A stretch of DNA of 64,000 bases from Liolophura sinensis (GCF_032854445.1 NC_088306.1:28117764-28181763); one strand, 5' to 3'; numbered from the stretch's first letter, positions 1 through 11,085 are shown. Notes: a model not told the origin generated them from the letters alone. Numbers and translations are program-made.

Positions 1-1874
1 CCGATCCTAAGTAAGGCACATTTTTTTCTCCTGCAGAGAAGTAACCGGAATTTTGTGGGTTTTAGTTCATGTACATATCTTAGAGTGAGCCGGAAAGGTG
101 AAAGAGGGTGTTCAAACACCCTTTTTGAGGCCATTTTGTTAGGGCAGGGTGTCCAGATTTCATTTCCCTCTTCCATGTTGAAGTGCTGAAAACAGGGTTT
201 TCAAATAACAGTCTGACCTTGATTTACATATACATGTACATGTTATATATAATACAATGACCTACATGTACTTTGTAGTGCTGGGGGTGGGGGGATGGGG
301 ACTCTTCAACTCAACACTGAACCTAGTTTAATGACTTCCTCTCATTCATATACATGTGCATGGTTGTGAATAAGAGATAGGTGTATGAACTGAAAAGTTT
401 GCTGATTAAATTACTGTATTTGATCTAATGTTTCGTCTATGACTGAGTTAATGCCTAGTACTTGCATTATTTTTACATGTAGAATTCGGTTAATCTGACG
501 TCCATGTTTTGAGGTTCGTTTGGAAAGCAGGATGATGTTCTGCTGATTGACAACATGGAGGATTCGAGTTTGAGCACCAAAAGTAATATTTTTGTGACCT
601 TTATGTGGTGCACTTTGTCGGGCGGATTTTTAGGATAAATACTGCCCATGTATGTTTACATTTTAACAAGAGTACATCTGTCCTCTCTGGGCCGTATCTA
701 GAAAAACATTAAAAACATAAAATGCAACTAAAGATGATGCTTTCTAAGAGTCAGTGAATGAAAGAAATTTATATGAAAACTTAACTTTTTATTGGTAAAC
801 CTTCGTATTTTTGTTTAATTTATTTGTTAGTTTCAATACAGCTTGTTTAGTTTGGATGGACAACAGCTTGGGAGACCAAACATTTTCCAGAACCAAAGTG
901 ACTCTAGATATGGCCCTGACTCTGCTGATATGTGACTCCAGCTGTGCATGCAAATGAAGCCGGGGTATTATTAGAAGGTTTTACTTAGGCATGTTCAAGT
1001 ATTCATGGAAAGTGGAAAAAATGATGAAAGCCCTGACTCGTTTAAATTGTTATTTTACGGGCAGAATAAATCTTTTTTTCAATGTCGAAGGAGGGTGTGA
1101 TAATTGAAGTGGAAAATCAACTAATTTTTTGAAAATATGAGACTATCTGAGGAAGTTTTCCTGTTGAAAATATCAACGTAATCAGAAAGCCTTAAAAAAT
1201 AGGAAAACCATAAAAATATCAATATGGGAGAAAATAAAAAAGTTTTATTTGGATTCCAGTTTTAGATTTTTTTTTGTTGGCTCACCCATAAAATGCAAGA
1301 TAACATTGGTGCCGACAAAGCATCAGTAGAAAGTACAAGTATCATTGAAATTTTGATTGTAAGGTGGGCTGTTTTGAGTGTGTGGATATTGTCAGTGAAA
1401 TCGCACGACCTTTTCCACACCTTTTTTGTTTATTTGTGAATTAAATTTTGGCAAGCTTCACTTTAATTTGCACTTGTGCATTGGAAAGCAAATCTGACTT
1501 TGAATACATGTTCCGGTGTTAGGAGCAGGAAAAATGAGCTGCGTCTTTTCAGACAACACACATCATCACTGCCACTGAAATCATAATAATTGAGCATAAC
1601 TCATGTGATCCTCTGAAAAAACTAGGTATGAAGCATATATTTGGATGTTGACAACAATTTTCTTTTTTTTTGCTTTTCTGTTAATGTTTATTAAAATCTC
1701 TTAAAAAACTAATGAAATTTTAAAAAAAGTATTTAATGTTCTTTTCTATTTTTTGTTATAGTGTTAAACCCAACAAGCAATTTGTTAAGGAATGGCTTGA
1801 TGCCTGTAACTTCTGCAATACTATAGTCCTGACAGTCTGGTTATTTCTGACTCCTATGTTTTCTCTACATCTAG
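1..1874 (+). other. Intron upstream of the first exon in the window
   Basis: No exon could be supported here. The next exon needs an upstream partner ending in TG to complete a tryptophan codon, and no convincing donor of that kind was found, so that partner is probably outside the window. The segment is AT-rich with ACATGTAC-type motifs and contains one copy of a dispersed repeat (1035-1275). Confidence 0.5.
1035..1275 (+). repeat. Dispersed repeat, copy 1 of 2
   Basis: About 240 bp that aligns with 2219-2475. Shared blocks are a GTTTAAATTxTTxTT start, GGGCAGAAT, GGAGGGT, AGAAAGYCTTRAAAAA and a final TTCCASTTTTAGATTTTTT. The two copies are clearly diverged, so this is an old unclassified interspersed element. 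Confidence 0.55.
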
Positions 1875-1985
1875 GTGGCTGAACCCATTTTTCGCCAAAG
1901 GCTACAAGAGAAACCTAAGCACAGACGACATGTACAATGTTGTCCCAGAGGATTCTTCCCAGCAGCTCTGTCAGAGACTGGAGAG
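1875..1985 (+). CDS. ABCC4: ABCC4-like exon: WLNP / elbow region
   Basis: This 111-bp exon starts after ATCTAG with the last base of a Trp codon and ends with two bases (AG) of the next codon, before donor GTACTG. It reads WLNPFFAKGYKR, then LSTDDMYNVVPEDSS, the cytoplasmic N-terminal lasso/elbow region that precedes TM1 in ABCC proteins. Human ABCC4 has WLNPLFKIGHKR and DDMYSVLPEDRS at the same place. The segment is part of the lasso that packs against the membrane domains. Its donor is weak and a MITE begins seven bases into the intron. Assignment is secure because of the motif match and the phase continuity with 4609-4726. Confidence 0.93.
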
Positions 1986-1991
1986 GTACTG

Positions 1992-2175
1992 TTAAAGTGA
2001 TTCAGAATCGATGCTCATTGGCTGACAGTGGAGATAGGATTTCCTGGGTTAAATGTGGCGCCCTTGGTCACGCTTGAGTAAATGTATCATACCTAAAATT
2101 CAGCTTAGACTAGGCATAGCCTGGCTTGCGGGTCTCTCACATCAGCCAATCTGAATGGATTCTGTCGCCCTTCAG
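1992..2175 (+). mobile_element. TTAA-flanked MITE (family A), copy 1
   Basis: A degenerate copy of an approximately 190-bp non-coding element with terminal inverted repeats. The left end reads TTAAAGTGATTCAGAATCG and the right end, read in reverse complement, CTGAAGGGCGACAGAATCC. The body shares CTGACAGTGGAGATAGGATT and CATACCTRAAATTCAG with the copy at 10806-10988. TTAA at the ends suggests a piggyBac-type non-autonomous element (inference). It lies directly behind the donor of exon 1875-1985. Confidence 0.6.
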
Positions 2176-2218
2176 TTTGATGTAGAAAAGAAAACTCTCA
2201 GATCAGGTGTGCCACATC

Positions 2219-2475
2219 AGTTTAAATTATTGTTTTTGGGCAGAATGATTTTTTGTTTTTTCGATCATGGAGGAGGGTATAAAATTTGAAAATAAAATTG
2301 AAGGAATCATCAAAATTATTGGAAATGTGGACTACCCCAGCAATTGTTTTGGTTAAAGACATATTTATGTGATTGGAAAGTCTTGAAAAACAGGGAAATC
2401 ATGTAGAACATTAAAATTGGACTATATGTAAAAGTGACTTTTCAATTTTATTTTTATTCCACTTTTAGATTTTTT
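2219..2475 (+). repeat. Dispersed repeat, copy 2 of 2
   Basis: Diverged partner of 1035-1275, with the same order of blocks (GGGCAGAATGA, GGAGGGTATAAAA, GAAAGTCTTGAAAAACAGG, CCACTTTTAGATTTTTT). Unclassified. Confidence 0.5.
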
Positions 2476-2484
2476 AATCTTGTT

Positions 2485-2660
2485 TATTCATGCATATTCT
2501 GAAGGCATTATACTGTGCAGACTGATAAAATTACACTTTTTGTGCATTAACCAATGTAACCTATGTAGTCTTCCTATTTAAAATCAACTTTAAATGTGCA
2601 TAAATTGCACTGAAAGTTGCTCTTTAATAGATATGCACAAAGGTTGAGAGAATAGGATAG
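2485..2660 (-). mobile_element. Decayed MITE family B copy, reverse orientation
   Basis: Contains CATGCATATTCTGAAGGCAT, ATAAAATTACACTTTTTGTG, a GTGCATAAATTGCACTGAAAG stretch and AAAGGTTGAGAGAAT. In that order these are the reverse complement of the family B element best seen at 16323-16534. The ends are poorly preserved. Confidence 0.45.
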
Positions 2661-4097
2661 TCATTTATGTGCACAGTTTTCTTATAATACAATGCACATT
2701 GTTTCAGATCATTAAATTGATGAACATACATGTATTATCCCCAAATTTGTTCACTGATTATGCGTTAGAACATTCATTTGGAACATGGCCACATTATGGC
2801 AGAGATATTGCTGATGTGGCTTTAAGCCCTAATCATTCATTCAATTGGAACAATGGCTCAGTGATGCTGGATTTGTACTAGATTCTTGTGGATTCCTACT
2901 GAATCTGAATCTAGTACACAAGGCAAGTACACTGCTCCCTTGGAATAATGCGCTTATCTGACCCCAGAAGATTCATGTTATAATCAAATCCGCAGAAAAT
3001 CAAATCTAGACAAGGGAGATAATTTGTGATGATAGGAGTAAGTAGAAATTTGAACGCGAATGACAACATTTGTATGACGCAGAGTGTACACTAGAATTTC
3101 AGGTAGACTACTTGTGTTGATTGAGTTACGCGGTTTAATAAAACAGTATCAATTATAAACCCAAAATTCTTGTATGTCTCGCAATAAAGTATTGAAATAA
3201 TGGAGTATTATCACGTGTAAAGGGATTTACCACACCAAGCGTTACTCAGTGAATAGCTTTGTCCGTGAATTGAGAGTCTCTTATCTTCAAGAAATGCTTC
3301 CGTTAGACCTGCATAACAAGAGTATATCAAGAATTTTTTTATGGAATGTTTTTATTAGAGCACAAACCTCAATCGATAATGCCATGACAATGTGTAAGAA
3401 AACAAAGAAATTCGCAGTTTTGTTCTGAGCTGATTATAAATTCTCCACCATTTGGCTTTTTCCATAAATGAACTGTACACTTAATACACCATATGGAAAG
3501 TGCTGAGCACAAGGAGAATTCATCATTATACGCAGAATTGTTGCACCACCAGATTACCTAACCATGGATGCAACTATTGAATTTCATCAATTGCACTTTA
3601 CGCTTAAGAAATAAAAATAAACAGCTTGGAGTCAACGACAAAGCATCACATGTGGAGAACTTGGCTTGAGCATGTCTCCTTGTTTACCCATATACGGTAA
3701 GCTTATGAGCACAGTTTTGATCCATCATGTTGATAATTTACATTGATAAAAACTTGATATACTCTCAAATCTGACCAAAGTGATGCCTAGAGGTGTACAT
3801 TTACTTGTGACAACAATCTTGCCCCCTTTACCAGTAATGTTTTGATATCAGTACAAAAAAATCCAAAAAAAAGAGGGACACCACACCATCGTGTTAATTC
3901 AGATTTTGCGCTTAATCAATCCATGTAAATCTGAGGTACCATTGTATATAACTACTTGGCCATCTGGGAGTGTAATTTTTAAGTTGTTAAATTTCAAAAT
4001 GATTTGATTATTGGTTGTATGATGACCTCTTTAACAGACTATATGCGGAATTCCCAATTTTTATTAAGAAATATTACATACATGTTGGGGGGGGGGG
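2661..4097 (+). other. Intron, nothing recognised
   Basis: AT-rich intron sequence between exons 1875-1985 and 4609-4726. Short open frames here have no family resemblance. No RNA gene or clear repeat boundary was seen. Confidence 0.5.
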
Positions 4098-4344
4098 GAC
4101 CTCCATGGCTCAGATGGTTAGCACGCTAGCACAGCATAATTACCCGCGTTCAAGTTCAAGTCCAGCTCATGCTGACTTCCTCTCTGGCCATAAGTGGGAA
4201 GGTCCATCAACAGCCTGCAGATGGTCGTGTGTTTCCCCCCGGGCTCTGCCTGGTTTCCTCCCACCATAATGCTGGCCACCGTCGTATAAGTGAAATATTC
4301 TTGAGTATGGCGTAAAACACCAATGAAATAAATAAATAAATACA
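4098..4344 (+). mobile_element. tRNA-derived SINE family 1
   Basis: Nearly full-length copy. The head CTCCATGGCTCAGATGGTTA resembles a tRNA A box and GTTCAAGTTCAAG a B box. The body carries the conserved GATGGTCGTG..TTTCCCCCCGGGCTC and CCACCATAATGCTGGCC segments, and the 3' end is TGAAATATTCTTGAGTATGG, AACACCAATGAAA and an AAATAAATAAAT tail. At least eleven more copies or fragments occur in the window in both orientations. The type is widespread in molluscs as I recall; the exact family name was not assigned. Confidence 0.85.
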
Positions 4345-4608
4345 TTCATGTAAGTGAAATTTTTTTTCTTTTATTCTCTGTAGGACCAATGTAATTGTTC
4401 TAAAGTGTTCTATGAATGTTGAATTAGACTTAATATCTGAACGCCAATTTCATACTCAAGTGCATGTCATAAACAATAGTGGCTTAACTGGAATGGCAGC
4501 CATAACCCCCTGTAGATTTAAAGCGGGAATAAACGTGTTACTGGTTTTGTCGTGAAAGTAGATTTACCATAAATCTAACAGAATTTTGATTTTCTTGATT
4601 TCTTGCAG

Positions 4609-4726
4609 TGAATGGGAAAAAGAGATCGTCAAGTTAAGAAATGGAGGGAAGCCTAGTCTTGTCTGGGCTCTGGTTCGAACATTTGGCAAGAAGTATTTTT
4701 TACTGGGGTTGATTGTTTTATGCGAG
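4609..4726 (+). CDS. ABCC4: ABCC4-like exon: pre-TM1 and start of TM1
   Basis: This 118-bp exon follows TTTCTTGCAG and ends before the strong donor GTAAGT. The AG from the previous exon plus T makes Ser, followed by EWEKEIVKLRNGGKPSLVWAL and then VRTFGKKYFLLG and a hydrophobic LIVLCE. It corresponds to the human segment FWDKEV..KPSL..A, the amphipathic region leading into TM1. The exon ends in phase 0. The KPSL motif and the Trp-x-Lys-Glu start are the diagnostic residues. It joins exactly in frame with 7118-7333. Confidence 0.93.
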
Positions 4727-4889
4727 GTAAGTATTGTTTTCACCAGAACTGGGTGTTACATGTATACCGTGCACACTGTGCATCAGCCCACTGCATTCTG
4801 ATGAGGTGCGGAACAATTGGTTATTCAGTGTTGTGTGCGATAGGAAAAACTGTGACCTGAATTCCAGTACTGATTTTGGTTTTAATGCC

Positions 4890-5240
4890 TTCTACCAATA
4901 CGGCACCACTGGGTAGAGCAAGATATGGAATCAAATCCTGGGTCTGGTCATACCAAAACTTTTAAAATGGTACTTCTTGCTGCCTGGCATGAGGCTTGGC
5001 ACTGAGAGGTTAGGGCAAGGAAACAGGAGGGGTTGGCTCGGTGTCAGTATAATTTGACTGGGTGGGGTGTCATATCTGGTGTCTTTGGCATGATACTTCA
5101 GTGGCGAAAGGACTTTGTTGGAGCTTTGATGAACTCTCCCTTCAACAAGAAGACGCAGTATATGTACACACACCTAAGGAGTCCTCATCGTCATATCACA
5201 GGCAGATTGTTAGGTACGATGTTAAGCCCCAAGCATACGT
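4890..5240 (+). mobile_element. tRNA-derived SINE family 2
   Basis: Starts with a tRNA-like head (CACTGGGTAGAGCAAGATAT, then ATCAAATCCTGGGTC) and continues with ACTTTTAAAATGGTACTTCT, CAGTATAATTTGACTGGGTG and a 3' end GTACGATGTTAAGCCCCAAG. The same blocks in the same order form the copy at 12464-12775. About 350 bp, moderately diverged. Confidence 0.7.
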
Positions 5241-5484
5241 GTACATGTACATGTACCTTTACATACAATAATAACATAGATGTACATAAAATCGAGCAAA
5301 ATAAAAATATGCATGGATTTTTGATCTTACTTTTACTTCTTTTTTGGAGTTTTGGTGGTGGCCCACCTGTATAAGACAAAATGTACTTACCATTTTTTTG
5401 TACTTGCCAGAGATTAGTGGGTTACCAGATAGACACTCCAGTTTCTGCATCTGGTAAAACTGACTGGTCTTGTAGCTTATCATG

Positions 5485-5735
5485 TCTCATACATGTATGG
5501 CATGCTAGCGCAGCGTAATGACCCAGAAGCCGCTCACCAGTGTGGTTCAAGTCCAACTCATGCTGGCTTCCTCTCCGGCCATAAGTGGGAAGGTATTCCA
5601 GCAACCTGCGGATGGTCGTGGGTTTCCCCCTGAGCTCTGCCCGGTTTCCACCCACCATAATGCTGGCCGCCGTCATATAAGTGAAATATTCTTGAGTACG
5701 GCATAAAACACCAATCAAATGAATAAATAAATTTA
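5485..5735 (+). mobile_element. SINE family 1, 5'-truncated
   Basis: Begins within the head (GCATGCTAGCGCAGCGTAAT), keeps GACCCAGAAGCC, the B-box-like GTTCAAGTCC, TTCCTCTCCGGCCATAAGTG, the GATGGTCGTGGGTTTCCCCC body and CACCAATCAAATGAATAAAT. Same orientation as the gene. Confidence 0.85.
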
Positions 5736-6354
5736 TTAACATTAACATTTATACGATTACTACAACAAATGATCTAAAATTTTTTCCATGACTATTCTGC
5801 ACCTTTCGCCGGATTATGAAAGTAATAAAGAAAAATGTAAAATTTAACACCAAAAGTAATATTTTATGTATGTATATATCAGACATCATGCCCCAAAATT
5901 GTTTTTTTTTTTTCAAAAAAAAAATTGCAACCTGAAAAAATGAAAATAACAGCTGCAAGTGTGTTTAACATAAAAAAAAAATGAGAGAGAAGGCACCACA
6001 TGTATATGTATTTTTGTGTTCAGATTTTCATGCAGGTGTACTTTACACATGTAGCAGGACACACTGATTCCCCCATCCCTCTACACCCTGATAGGGAGGG
6101 AAAAACAGGCCTTTCTCATTTCTGTATTAACCCTGTGATTTGAGGCATTCTCCACTCCCACACCTTTACTCTCCTGAAATAAAATCTAGGTGTGCTAATA
6201 ACACGCTTCTGATGTAATCAAGACTCTGGGTAAAATGAATTTGGGTGTGCATATCACACTCTTGGCTTTGTAAAGGGCATGCTTGTGATAATCACACACC
6301 TGCTCAGAAACAAAAACAAAGAATAGTTTTATTATAAACAATTCTTTCCAAATT
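5736..6354 (+). other. Intron, nothing recognised
   Basis: Low-complexity A/T runs around 5897-5935 and otherwise unremarkable intron sequence. Confidence 0.5.
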
Positions 6355-6553
6355 TTAAAGGGATACTAATCGATTCAAAACTGATTGGCTGACGTACATT
6401 TAGGAGATTTACTGGGTTATAGCCTACAGGTTTAGTCACACTAAAGTCAATATGCTAAACATAAAACATGGCCAACATGAAGGGGATGGTGCAACGACTG
6501 AACTGGCTCATCTCTCACATTTTCTGATCAGAGATCATTCTATGTCCCTTTAA
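6355..6553 (+). mobile_element. TTAA-flanked MITE (family A), copy 2
   Basis: Terminal inverted repeats with TTAA at both ends: the left begins TTAAAGGGATACTAATCG and the right ends in ATTCTATGTCCCTTTAA. Its left part shares CTGATTGGCTGA with the other copies. The middle has partly been replaced by a different segment (ATGAAGGGGATGGTGCAACG) that resembles SINE family 2. No coding capacity. Confidence 0.65.
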
Positions 6554-7117
6554 GACATTTTCCTTTTCTGCCATTAACAGCATTAAAAGTTTTAGGTGTT
6601 GTAAAAATATATTCATCACAGGAAACATGCATTTTTTTGTAACAGGTTATACTTGTAATTATGTTATGGTACATGTAAACAGACACTATTCTTATGTATG
6701 ACTTGTAACAGTTTATGGTGGCAGATTTTTTTGTCATTTGCGTATTTATTCATTGAATCAGTGAAATTCCCCAAAACCCAACAATAAATTTCATATTAAT
6801 AAACTTCTATTAAGGTTGTCAGTGAGTCATGTGTAAATTTTTGTTAATTTTCTATTTTATCAGTGTTAAGTACAAGTGCAGTGTTAGACAGTCACATTAA
6901 ACTGTCAGGCCTGATCCATAGTACCATTTCATTTAGTTAGCAAAATGTGGCCTCGGGCCTGCAGGTAAGTCGTATACACAAGGAGGAACTACAATCAGGT
7001 GTAATATTCTTGAGTATTTCCATGGCCATTTTGCGATTAAAACAAAAAAAATGTCTTCAATTTCCATTTAATACTTGTACATTTCACTATTTTTCTGTTT
7101 GATTTTTTGTTTCTTAG
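6554..7117 (+). other. Intron, nothing recognised
   Basis: Intron sequence leading to the acceptor TTTGTTTCTTAG of the next exon. No further element recognised. Confidence 0.5.
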
Positions 7118-7333
7118 GAATCCACCAAAGTTGTTCAGCCACTGTTACTGGGAGGGCTAATTCGGTATTTTACACCATCCTCCACTGTCTCTCAGCGTGA
7201 TGCGTACCTCTACGCAATGGGTCTCAGTCTCTGCTCTATAACCCTCGCCATTCTTCACCATCCCTATTTCTTCGGTGTGCAGAGAATTGGCATGCAGATT
7301 AGGGTGGCATGCTGCTCTCTACTTTACAAGAAG
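7118..7333 (+). CDS. ABCC4: ABCC4-like exon: TM1-TM2 and following loop
   Basis: This 216-bp exon (72 codons, phase 0 at both ends) has acceptor TTTCTTAG and donor GTAAGG. It begins ESTKVVQPLLLGGLIRYF, the ABCC TM1 signature (ESAKVIQPIFLGK in human ABCC4). It continues through an extracellular loop to a TM2 stretch MGLSLCSITLAILHHPYFF and ends with GMQIRVACCSLLYKK. The HH-P-FF motif and the G-R-RVA-C-L-Y-K segment after TM2 are typical of ABCC4. No cysteine or length anomalies compared with the family. Confidence 0.95.
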
Positions 7334-7424
7334 GTAAGGCTTATGCAGAAGGTATTATACAAAACTGCGCTTAAGGTTGTTTATGAGCAGTGTTAATGTT
7401 ACACATTAGATAGTGGGTAGTGGT

Positions 7425-7477
7425 CGGGTGGTTAAATGTGCACAACCTTTAAACTTGTTGGGTTCAAACTTTGCCTT
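7425..7477 (+). mobile_element. tRNA-like SINE head in front of array
   Basis: GTGGTCGGGTGGTTAAATGT followed by GTTGGGTTCAAACTTTGCC resembles a tRNA A box and B box. No matching body follows; a 35-bp tandem array starts immediately. A SINE-like 3' tail is found at 9960-10022, after the arrays. Confidence 0.4.
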
Positions 7478-8850
7478 GGTTCAGCATGTATTAGAGATGA
7501 ATGTCCCCTAATCATGAGGGGTGTATCAGAGATGAATGTCCCCTAATCATGATGCGTGTATTAGAGATGAATGTCCCCTAATCATGAGGCGTGTATTAGA
7601 GATGAATGTCCCCTAATCATGAGGGGTGTATCAGAGATGAATGTCCCCTAATCATGAGGGGTGTATCAGAGATGAATGTCCCCTAATCATGATGCGTGTA
7701 TTAGAGATGAATGTCCCCTAATCATGAGGCGTGTATTAGAGATGAATGTCCCCTAATCATGAGGGGTGTATCAGAGATGAATGTCCCCTAATCATGATGC
7801 GTGTATTAGAGATGAATGTCCCCTAATCATGAGGCGTGTATTAGAGATGAATGTCCCCTAATCATGAGGCGTGTATTAGAGATGAATGTCCCCTAATCAT
7901 GAGGCGTGTATTAGAGATGAATGTCCCCTAATCACGAGGCGTGTATTAGAGATGAATGTCCCCTAATCATGAGGCGTGGATTAGAGATGAATGTCCCCTA
8001 ATCATGGGGCGTGTATTAGAGATGAATGTCCCCTAATCATGAGGCGTGGATTAGAGATGAATGTCCCCTAATCATGAGGCGTGTATTAGAGATGAATGTC
8101 CCCTAATCACGAGGCGTGTATTAGAGATGAATGTCCCCTAATCATGAGGCGTGTATCAGAGATGAATGTCCCCTAATCATGATGCGTGTATTAGAGATGA
8201 ATGTCCCCTAATCATGAGGCGTGTATTAGAGATGAATGTCCCCTAATTATGAGGCGTGTATTAGAGATAAATGTCCCCTAATCATGAGGCGTGTATTAGA
8301 GATAAATGTCCCTTAATCATGAGGCGTGGATTAGAGATGAATGTCCCCTAATCATGGGATGTGTATTAGAGATGAATGTCCCCTAATCATGAGGCGTGTA
8401 TTAGAGATGACTGTTCCCTAAATATGGGACGTGTATTAGAGATAAATGTCCCCTAATCATGAGGTGTGTATCAGAGATGAATGTCCCCTAATCATGAGGC
8501 GTGTATTAGAGATGAATGTCCCCTAATCATGAGGCGTGTATTAGAGATGAATGTCCCCTAATCATGAGGCGTGTATTAGAGATGAATGTCCCCTAATCAT
8601 GAGGCGTGAATTAGAGATGAATGTCCCCTAATCACGAGGCGTGTATTAGAGATGAATGTCCCCTAATCATGGGACGTGTATTAGAGATGAATGTCCCCTA
8701 ATCATGAGGCGTGTATTAGAGATGAATGTCCCCTAATCACGAGTCGTGTATTAGAGATGAATGTCCCCTAATCACGAGGCGTGAATTAGAGATGAATGTC
8801 CCCTAATCACGAGGCGTGTATTAGAGATGAATGTCCCCTAATCATGAGGC
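7478..8850 (+). repeat. 35-bp minisatellite, about 39 copies
   Basis: Unit: GTGTATTAGAGATGAATGTC followed by CCCTAATCATGAGGC. The period is exactly 35 bp. Copies differ by a few substitutions (GGGGTGTATC, GATGCGTG, ATCACGAG), with variants intermixed. Intronic. Confidence 0.97.
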
Positions 8851-8939
8851 AAAGCGTAAATCCAAGGCCTTGTTTGAAGAATTTGTAGATTTCCCTCGCT
8901 GTTGAGGTTCGCATGACAAGAAGTGGTTGACCCATTCCA

Positions 8940-9662
8940 TGATAAAGGTGACATGATAAAGGTGTAGCGTCATCACTAATGAATTGAAGTCTGAACTACT
9001 TGTATTGAAATGCTGGGGAAAGGTGACATGATAAAGGTGTAGCGTCATCACTAATGAATTGAAGTCTGAACTGCGTTCATTGAAATGCTGAGGAAAGGTG
9101 ACATGATAAAGGTGTAGCGTCATCACTAATGAATTGAAGTCCGAACTACTTGTATTGAAATGCCGGGGAAAGGTGACATGATAAAGGTGTAGCATCATCA
9201 CTATTGAATTTAAGTCTGAACTACTTGTATTGAAATGCCGGGGAAAGGTGACATGATAAAGGTGTAGCATCATCACTAATGAATTGAAGTCTGAACTACT
9301 TGTATTGAAACGCCGGGGAAAGGTGACATGATAAAGGTGTAGCGTCATCAGTAATGAATTGAAGTCTGAACTACTTGTATTGAAATGCCGGGGAAAGGTG
9401 ACATGATAAAGGTGTAGCGTCATCACTAATGAATTGAAGTCTGAAGTACTTGTATTGAAATGCCGGGGAAAGGTGACATGATAAAGGTGTAGCGTCATCA
9501 GTAATGAATTGAAGTCTGAACTACTTGTATTGAAATGCCGGGGAAAGGTGACATGATAAAGGTGTAGCGTCATCAGTAATGAATTGAAGTCTGAAGTACT
9601 TGTATTGAAACGCCGGGGAAAGGTGACATGATAAAGGTGTAGCGTCATCAGTAATGAATTGT
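8940..9662 (+). repeat. 75-bp minisatellite, about 9.6 copies
   Basis: The unit contains GGTGACATGATAAAGGTGTA, GCGTCATCACTAATGAATTG, AAGTCTGAACTACTTGTATT and GAAATGCCGGGGAAA. Since 75 is a multiple of three, the minus strand shows a long open frame made of a 25-residue repeat. I regard this as a by-product of the period. Confidence 0.95.
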
Positions 9663-10025
9663 GAAGTAGGGAATGCAACTCTGCTGACAGAATGACACAG
9701 CGGGATGTCAGGTCTTCTAGAAAAACAAAAGGGGAAGTTTGAAGAAGTTTTATTGCCACAAGAGGAAGTTAAGTTGAGGGAACGACCTGAACCGTCTGCG
9801 AACCAAACTTCATCTTGGATCTGGTTTTCTGTGACTTGCTCAACATGTTTAAGGGGGAAAAGAATTTCATCTGAATGTAGAGGAAAGTGAAAATAGTTAA
9901 CAGCTTCCTCTTGGCTGCAGTTGATTCCTTTGGATTGTGGTCTGGGTGTTGTTAAATTTGACCCATGTCGTGGATGTGAAATGCTCTTGAGTTTGATGTA
10001 AAACGTCAATTAAACAGGTAGATAA
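9663..10025 (+). mobile_element. SINE-like 3' part behind arrays
   Basis: The end of this segment, GGATGTGAAATGCTCTTGAG, then GATGTAAAACGTCAATTAAA, is a diverged version of the SINE family 1 tail (AAGTGAAATATTCTTGAG and GTAAAACACCAATCAAATAA). The preceding 300 bp are unassigned. Confidence 0.4.
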
Positions 10026-10248
10026 GCATTGTGATTAAAATCGCAGTAGCTGTGATATCCATGTTGTCCGCCCTGAGTCCTGTGTATAGCCTGTCAAATG
10101 GACAGGATCTCCAAAATTTGACTGACCAATCAACAGGCCTACAGACATATCAACCAACTTATAGAGCAGGCTGTCGGAGCTAAAGGTATAAAAAAAGAAA
10201 TGGCGTTAGATATGATGGTTCTACTGTTTTTTGTGTTTTATTTTTCAG

Positions 10249-10338
10249 GCTTTGCGTCTCAGTAACAAGGCTCTTGGGGAAACAACGACGGGGCAGATTG
10301 TTAACCTGATGTCTAATGATGTTAACAGGTTTGACCAG
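10249..10338 (+). CDS. ABCC4: ABCC4-like exon: [14 protein letters not shown] loop
   Basis: A 90-bp, 30-codon exon, phase 0 at both ends, acceptor TTTTTCAG, donor GTGAGG. It reads [20 protein letters not shown] and then [10 protein letters not shown]. This is the cytoplasmic loop after TM2 that carries coupling helix 1, one of the most conserved ABCC motifs ([19 protein letters not shown] in human ABCC4). The loop contacts the nucleotide-binding domains and transmits ATP-driven motion. Length and frame match the family exactly. Confidence 0.96.
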
Positions 10339-10454
10339 GTGAGGCTTGTGCTTCTGTGCGAGGCAGCTGTTCTGTAGTTTGTCGTCATGTAATCTAAACA
10401 CTTGTTTGTTTTTAACTCCTGACATGTAATTTAGGATGTGGCCTAACATAATAA

Positions 10455-10640
10455 AGTACAAAGCTTTTCAGCTTTCTTCTTGGGATGTAGCAATGGCTTG
10501 AAGTTTTTCTATAAAGGCCTCAACGGTCAGTCCGAAAATTAAGTAGCCTGCTGTGGTGATGTCAGGAGTGATAGCCGTTAAAACAACTTTATTGTCGTGA
10601 GAGCCAGGATTGGGATGTTAAACTGGTCTTTGTTTTGACA
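10455..10640 (+). repeat. Dispersed repeat D, copy 1
   Basis: Aligns with 48520-48675. Shared blocks are CAGCTTTCTT, AAGTTTTTC, a CTCARCGGTCAGTC block, AAATTA, TAGCCGTTAAAACAACTTT and AACTGG. Unclassified interspersed repeat present near constitutive and alternative exons. Confidence 0.6.
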
Positions 10641-10805
10641 TATCTTTCTGCCTTTCTCTTAAAACCATACTCTTCGTTATATAGTACCTTTTTCATGTAC
10701 TGTTTAGGTACAAAGTAAAACCCCAGGCATACAGAAATGCATAATTTTCTATAGTAGAATAAATGTAGAAAATGTAGTATAACTGATCTATTGTATTATT
10801 ACAGC

Positions 10806-10988
10806 TTGAAGGGGTACAGAATCAATACTGATTGGCTGACAGTGGAGATAGGATTCCTGGGTTAAGCTCTGTAGCCTTCGTCAGGCTTAAAGAAATCTAC
10901 CATACCTGAAATTCAGTTTAGTCTAGCATAGCTTGGACATGGCAGACTCTCACACCAACCAATCAGATTTGATTCTCTGTCCCCTTAA
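10806..10988 (+). mobile_element. TTAA-flanked MITE (family A), copy 3 (best preserved)
   Basis: The left end TTGAAGGGGTACAGAATCAA followed by TACTGATTGGCTG and the right end, read in reverse complement, TTAAGGGGACAGAGAATCAA followed by ATCTGATTGGTTG form an approximately 32-bp terminal inverted repeat. Length about 183 bp, no coding sequence. This copy defines the family together with 1992-2175 and 6355-6553. Confidence 0.75.
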
Positions 10989-11085
10989 AAACGATATTAG
11001 GGTAGAGGTTTTACATATGGACAGATACATGGTATACATGCATCGACATCAAATAGTTAACTGAATGCTGACCTGATATTCCCAG

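Noticed and set aside
7478-9662. CRISPR-like regularly spaced repeats
   Set aside because: The repeats are contiguous without unique spacers, and the context is an intron of an animal gene.
8842-9759. 305-codon minus-strand frame with 25-residue repeats
   Set aside because: By-product of the 75-bp minisatellite; no other coding evidence.
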